Positions 7,172 through 10,542 of a DNA stretch of 10,542 bases are shown in pieces; positions within the stretch are counted from its first letter, which is position 1; each line of letters starts with the position of its first letter. The DNA is taken from assembly GCA_947462115.1 (NCBI GenBank), contig CANHON010000143.1, positions 1 to 10,542 on the forward strand, written 5' to 3'. The notes beneath the pieces are model-generated. The model was not told the origin of the DNA. It did not search any database and saw only the letters and a program-made list of their open reading frames with translations. This stretch comes from Deltaproteobacteria bacterium (GTDB lineage: Bacteria; Myxococcota_A; UBA796; UBA2385). A program made the translations under genes and the position numbers.

Positions 7172-7896
7172 GCGGGACTTCGGGCGTCGATCACGCGGAG
7201 CAGGCGACGGAGCGCAGCGGCGGCCCCCGGACCGGGCGGCGGGCGCGGGGTCGGCGCGAGGGCGGCGGGCGCGTGGCGGAGGTTCCGCGGCCGCAGGGCA
7301 GAGGCGTCGCTGGCGCCCATCGAGCCGCGCAGCTCGGCCCACAGGCGGGCCGCGGCCTCCCGGGTCCCGCTGCGAATGACGCGCTTGACGATGTCTTCGG
7401 TGAGGAAGGGGTCGGTGATCTCGTCCAGCGAGCCGCCCGGCAGCGAGCAGATGGCCTCCAGCTCGTCGAGGTTGGAGATGCCGAAGGCCTCCTCCTCCTC
7501 GATGCGGGCGCGCTGGCGATCGAGCCACTCCCGGGTGGCGCCGAGCAGCTCGGCGTCGCTGAGGGCCGCGCGGGCGTCGAGCAGGCGGCCGGAGACCGTG
7601 AGCAGCTCGATGTAGCTCTCACTCAGCGCGAAGTTTCCGCGGTCCTTGGGGTAGAGCTCGTCTAGCAGGGCCAGGGCGGCCTCGGTCGCGCCGGCGTCGG
7701 CGAGGGTGCGGGCCCGCACGAGCCCCGCGCCCTTGTGCCCAGGGTGCTCCAGCAGGCCCTGATCGAGCGCGGCGTGGGCCTCGTCGAAGCGCCCGGCGCG
7801 GCGCAGGGCGTCGGCGAGCTGAACAAAACGGAGCGACCGGGGATCGGCGCGGAGCTCGCGGCTGTACCGCAGGATCTCGTCGGTCAGCTCGACCAC
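7168..7896 (-). CDS. Small TPR-type protein encoded between the lipoprotein gene and aroQ
   Basis: 242 aa with a GTG start at 7894-7896, one base after the lipoprotein stop, with GGGGG five bases upstream. Residues about 1-115 hold three TPR-like helix pairs (LRFVQLADALRRAGRFDEAHAALDQ type, then GLVRARTLADAGATEAALALLDEL and SYIELLTVSGRLLDARAALS). Residues about 115-175 are acidic, with IEEEEAFGISNLDELEAI and DEITDPFLTEDIV. The last 50 residues are Pro/Ala/Arg-rich and probably disordered. There is no signal peptide or membrane segment. It ends in a four-base overlap with aroQ. I do not recognise a function. TPRs suggest protein binding, and tight packing suggests co-expression with the lipoprotein and the aro genes. 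Confidence 0.87.
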   Translation of the reverse strand: MVELTDEILRYSRELRADPRSLRFVQLADALRRAGRFDEAHAALDQGLLEHPGHKGAGLVRARTLADAGATEAALALLDELYPKDRGNFALSESYIELLTVSGRLLDARAALSDAELLGATREWLDRQRARIEEEEAFGISNLDELEAICSLPGGSLDEITDPFLTEDIVKRVIRSGTREAAARLWAELRGSMGASDASALRPRNLRHAPAALAPTPRPPPGPGAAAALRRLLRVIDARSPA

Positions 7897-7897
7897 C

Positions 7898-8530
7898 TCA
7901 GCCCCCGATCGTCTGCACCGCGAGGCTGACGCTGTGCACGCGGATCGAGAACAGCACGCTCAGATCGCCCTGGGCCGCGTCGGCCTCTTCCGACTCGTAG
8001 GGCATCTGGTCGATGAACATGAAGACCCGGGCGATGCCCATGCCGTCGGTGGCGAGCTTGGCGTAGTTGGGCTGGTAGCCGCCGGCGTCGGCGTACTCGT
8101 CGGCGAACTGGTAGAAGCTGTCGGTCTCCTGGTCATAGTACCAAGCGCACCACTCGTTCTCCGAGGCGTCGCGCACGCCCTCGTCGTTGTAGCAGTCGTC
8201 GGCCTGGGCCGCGGCCACGTCATCGGGGGCCTCGGGGAAGTCCACGTACTGGACGGCGGCCTCGGGCAACAAGAAGATGCCGGCGCCGGGCGTGTTGGCC
8301 TCGACCAGGGTGTTCTCCAGGGGCGTGCCCGTGGGGCCGAGCACCGTCGCGTCCACGATGATGACGTTGCCCACGTTGTCTTCGGACCGGTAGACCGGCG
8401 AGGTGGCGATCTCGACGGTGGCGGGGTTCACCGAGACCACGGAGCCGGCCGGCGCGTAGAGGGGCTCCTTCATGCAGCCCGAGGCGAAGGCGGCCGCAAT
8501 CAGGGCGCTGAGGGGAAGCGACGTGCGCAT
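7898..8530 (-). CDS. Lipoprotein with Ig-like features and a Cys/acidic insertion, function unknown
   Basis: 210 aa. Residues 1-18 are a signal peptide ending in a lipobox (ASGC, Cys19), so the mature protein should be lipidated and envelope-anchored. Residues about 35-85 and 155-207 look like beta strands of an Ig-like domain: NVIIVDATVLGPTGTPLENT and LATDGMGIARVF resemble the Val-x-Asp and TDxxGxA signatures of bacterial Big_1-type domains. Between them, about 90-150, is an acidic, aromatic stretch with Cys113 and Cys128 (DDCYND and EWCAWYYD) that could form a disulfide. ATG 8528-8530 is supported by GGAGG four bases upstream. The gene overlaps the end of aroB by 31 bases and stops one base before the TPR gene. 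The Ig-like assignment is inference from pattern; no known family is recognised. Confidence 0.87.
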   Translation of the reverse strand: MRTSLPLSALIAAAFASGCMKEPLYAPAGSVVSVNPATVEIATSPVYRSEDNVGNVIIVDATVLGPTGTPLENTLVEANTPGAGIFLLPEAAVQYVDFPEAPDDVAAAQADDCYNDEGVRDASENEWCAWYYDQETDSFYQFADEYADAGGYQPNYAKLATDGMGIARVFMFIDQMPYESEEADAAQGDLSVLFSIRVHSVSLAVQTIGG

Positions 8531-9615
8531 GGGTCCTCCGGGGACGAAGCGAGCTCCGCGAGCTCACGAAGGGCGGCCGCATCCAGCGAGACGAGGGCTG
8601 GCCGCCCGTCCGCCGCGATGATGGGGAGCGCGAGCGTAGCACGGGCGCGCTTCTTGTCGACCAGCATCAACTGAAACAACGTGTCAGTGGGTATTGTCGC
8701 ATCAAACTCGGGCAGGTCCAGCGCGGCGCCCAGCGCCTGGACCGCGCGCGGGAGGCTGGGCGCGCCGAGGCCGCGGTCGGCGGCGAACCGGGCCTCGATC
8801 TGCAGGCCCCAGTAGACGCAGATCCCGTGGGGCACGCTGCCTTCGAGGGCGGCCTCGATGGCGTGGCCCGCGGTGTGGCCGAGGTTGAGGATCGCGCGCA
8901 GGCCCCCCTCCCGCTCGTCAGCCGCGACGATGGAGGCCTTGTAGCGGATGTTCTCGCCGATCAGCGCCGCCCAGGCCCCGCGCTCGCCCCGCGCCAGCGC
9001 CGGCGCCGACCGCTCCAGCCGGTCCACCGCCTCGGGCCCCTGCAGCAGCGCGTGCTTGATCACCTCGCCGAGGCCGCTCTGGAGCTGCTCCGCCGGCAGG
9101 CTCGCCAAGCAGCCGAGCGCCGCGTACACCAAGGAGGGCTGGTGAAAGGCGCCGATGAGGTTCTTCCCGAGCGCGCTGTTGATCCCGACCTTGCCGCCGA
9201 CCGAGCTGTCCACCATCGCGAGCAGGCTCGTGGGCACGCCCACCAAGGGCACCCCCCGGTTGGCGCTGGCGGCCACAAAGCCGGCCAGATCGCCGGTCAC
9301 GCCGCCGCCCAGGGCGATCACCGGCGCGCCGCGCCGCAGGCCCGCGCCGAGCGCCGCCTCCACCAGCGCGGCCCAGACCCCGAGCTGCTTGGCCGGCTCC
9401 CCATCGGGGTGCCCGAGCGGGATGGCCTCCACCCCCGCGCCGGACAAGGAGCCGAGGACCTCCGGGCCAAAGCGCTCCAGCAACGGCGCGCTGCCGATGA
9501 GCACGGCGGGGCCGGGGCCGAGCGCGCGCACCACCGCGGGCCCGAGCCCGTCGAAGCCGCCAGCGATCACCACCGGGTAGCTCCGCGCGCCGAGATCGAC
9601 GGTGATGACGTCCAT
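8500..9615 (-). CDS. aroB: 3-dehydroquinate synthase
   Basis: 371 aa from ATG 9613-9615; E. coli AroB is about 360. It makes 3-dehydroquinate from DAHP using NAD and a divalent metal, step 2 of the shikimate pathway. Visible motifs are LGARSYPVVI (8-17), the NAD-binding GGGVTGDLAGF (103-113), PTSLLAMVDSSVGGKVGIN (128-146) with GKNLIGAFHQP after it, GLGEVIKH, LNLGHTAGHAIE (243-254) and DKK near the end. The metal ligands Glu184, His247 and His263 are all present. After His263 the usual HGEAV reads HGICV. A TTG at 9645 extends the frame by ten residues and would overlap aroK by eight bases; I prefer the ATG because the protein then starts as AroB usually does. It lies 22 bp after aroK and overlaps the lipoprotein start. 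Confidence 0.95.
   Translation of the reverse strand: MDVITVDLGARSYPVVIAGGFDGLGPAVVRALGPGPAVLIGSAPLLERFGPEVLGSLSGAGVEAIPLGHPDGEPAKQLGVWAALVEAALGAGLRRGAPVIALGGGVTGDLAGFVAASANRGVPLVGVPTSLLAMVDSSVGGKVGINSALGKNLIGAFHQPSLVYAALGCLASLPAEQLQSGLGEVIKHALLQGPEAVDRLERSAPALARGERGAWAALIGENIRYKASIVAADEREGGLRAILNLGHTAGHAIEAALEGSVPHGICVYWGLQIEARFAADRGLGAPSLPRAVQALGAALDLPEFDATIPTDTLFQLMLVDKKRARATLALPIIAADGRPALVSLDAAALRELAELASSPEDPCARRFPSAP
8535..8539 (-). promoter_or_regulatory. Shine-Dalgarno site of the lipoprotein gene inside the aroB 3' end
   Basis: GGAGG on the minus strand lies four bases before ATG 8530, within the last codons of aroB. It supports the overlapping start despite the 31-base overlap. Confidence 0.65.
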
Positions 9616-9637
9616 CGCGTCGTTCCCGTCGTTCAGC

Positions 9638-10147
9638 TCAGCCAATGGCCACCCCCGGTGCGCCCGGACGAGCCACGACCTCGAGCAGGGCGGTGCGCGC
9701 CGCGGACGCGGAGAGCCCCGACAGATCGATCCGCTCGCCGAGCCGCGCCTCGAGGGGAGCGCGCCGGACGAACCGCGCCTCGGCCTCGGCCTGCAGCGGC
9801 CGACCGGGACCGGCCCCGAGCCGAGGGCTGAGCTCAGCGAAGGGGGCCCAGAGCATCAGAAGCCGGGCCCGCGCGCTGACCTGCTCCGGGGCGCCGGGGC
9901 TGTGCAGGGCGCCGCCGCCGAGCGCGAGCACGAAGCGCGGCCCGGCCAGCGCCTCGGTCAAGGCCCGAAGCTCGCGGGCCCGAAAGCCTGCCTCCCCTTC
10001 TTGTTCGAAGAGCTCGGCGACGCTCCGCCCCGCGGACTGGACGACCCGCTCGTCCAGATCGACGAAGGGCAGGGCCAAGTGCGCTGCGAGCTCGCGCCCC
10101 AAGGTGGTCTTGCCCACCGCCATGGGCCCGCCCAGCGCGAGGCGCAC
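9638..10147 (-). CDS. aroK: Shikimate kinase
   Basis: 169 aa, normal length. It phosphorylates shikimate to shikimate-3-phosphate with ATP in the cytoplasm, step 5 of the pathway. The P-loop GGPMAVGKTT is at 6-15. The shikimate-binding residues are Asp32 in FVDLDE, Arg56 in GFRARE and GGG at 77-79. GRPLQ and a later RRAPLEARL correspond to the lid and adenine-binding Arg segments. The P-loop is slightly unusual (GGPMAVGKT rather than the more common GxxGxGKS). GTG 10145-10147 is the start, six bases after the pilQ stop, with only a weak GAGCGG upstream, so reinitiation or coupling from pilQ is likely. The adjacency to pilQ and aroB matches the conserved pilQ-aroK-aroB order known in many bacteria. 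Confidence 0.94.
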   Translation of the reverse strand: MRLALGGPMAVGKTTLGRELAAHLALPFVDLDERVVQSAGRSVAELFEQEGEAGFRARELRALTEALAGPRFVLALGGGALHSPGAPEQVSARARLLMLWAPFAELSPRLGAGPGRPLQAEAEARFVRRAPLEARLGERIDLSGLSASAARTALLEVVARPGAPGVAIG

Positions 10148-10153
10148 CGCCGC

Positions 10154-10542
10154 TCAGCGACCGCCGGTGGTGCCCTGCGGCCGGGTCACGATGTGAGGCG
10201 TGATGAACACCAGCAGCTCGTTCCGGGAGAGCGACTCGTCGACGTTCTTGAACAGGTAGCCGAGCAGGGGCAGCTTGCTAAAGCCCGGCACGCGCCCCTG
10301 GCTGTAGCTCTCCTCGCTCGCGAAAACGCCGCCCATGACGGTAGTGTCGCCGTCGGCCACCAAGATCTCCGTGGAGACCTCTTTGGTGCGGATGGCCGGC
10401 TGGCCCTGCACGAGCTGTGAGAAGTCGGCGCGGTTGTTGGCCACCTTGACGGACAGGAAGATCTTGTTGTCCTGGGTGATGTGGGGCGTGACCTCCATCG
10501 ACAGCTCGGCCGGGATGAACTGCACGCTGGTGCCGCCCGCCG
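10154..10542 (-). CDS. pilQ: Type IV pilus secretin PilQ, C-terminal fragment (5' part beyond window)
   Basis: About 128 C-terminal residues are in the window; the frame stays open to the right edge. This is the outer-membrane secretin channel through which the type IV pilus passes. Visible secretin hallmarks are LSMEVTPHITQDNKIFLSVKV, TEILVADGDTTVMGGVF, then VPGFSKLPLLGYLF (the VPxLxxIPxxGxLF-like signature) and ELLVFITPHIV near the C-terminus. The protein ends in a short Gly/Arg tail. The secretin core could also belong to a GspD-type protein, but the position directly before aroK-aroB favours pilQ. It is presumably the last gene of an upstream pilMNOPQ cluster that lies outside the window. 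Confidence 0.93.
   Translation of the reverse strand, partial: AGGTSVQFIPAELSMEVTPHITQDNKIFLSVKVANNRADFSQLVQGQPAIRTKEVSTEILVADGDTTVMGGVFASEESYSQGRVPGFSKLPLLGYLFKNVDESLSRNELLVFITPHIVTRPQGTTGGR

Overview
The window is very GC-rich, with almost no AT-rich spacers and frequent GTG starts. It carries the C-terminal end of a type IV pilus secretin (PilQ) followed by aroK, aroB, aroQ, accB and accC. This content and order, with TPR genes and a lipoprotein mixed in, fit a deltaproteobacterial or Myxococcota-type chromosome. No RNA genes, mobile elements, CRISPR arrays or prophage genes were seen. This is core chromosome rather than an accessory island.

Layout. From the right edge leftward, all on the minus strand: pilQ (3' part only, 10154-10542), aroK, aroB, a Cys-anchored lipoprotein with an Ig-like look, a small TPR protein, aroQ, accB, accC, then after a 74-bp gap a large TPR protein with a very acidic linker (2836-4797). 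Spacings from pilQ to accC run from a 31-bp overlap to a 38-bp gap, so one polycistronic unit is likely. Facing it is a plus-strand gene (970-2739) for a pentapeptide-repeat protein with a C-terminal part that divides into seven segments of 40-50 residues, possibly a beta-propeller. Two GC hairpins separate these convergent genes. Divergent from the pentapeptide gene, the left edge holds the N-terminal part of an M16-family (insulinase-like) zinc peptidase with a signal peptide (1-823). It has no stop in the window.

How the genes fit together. AroB, AroQ and AroK are steps 2, 3 and 5 of the shikimate pathway. AccB and AccC are the biotin carrier and biotin carboxylase of acetyl-CoA carboxylase. 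pilQ-aroK-aroB is a classic bacterial linkage. The lipoprotein and TPR protein between aroB and aroQ, and the large TPR protein after accC, have no function I can assign.

The parts most worth follow-up are the pentapeptide/putative-propeller fusion, the lipoprotein-TPR pair inside the aro operon, and several unusual residues in otherwise standard enzymes (AccC, AroB, the compact M16 domain). I see no clear evidence of a wholly new defence or mobile system here.
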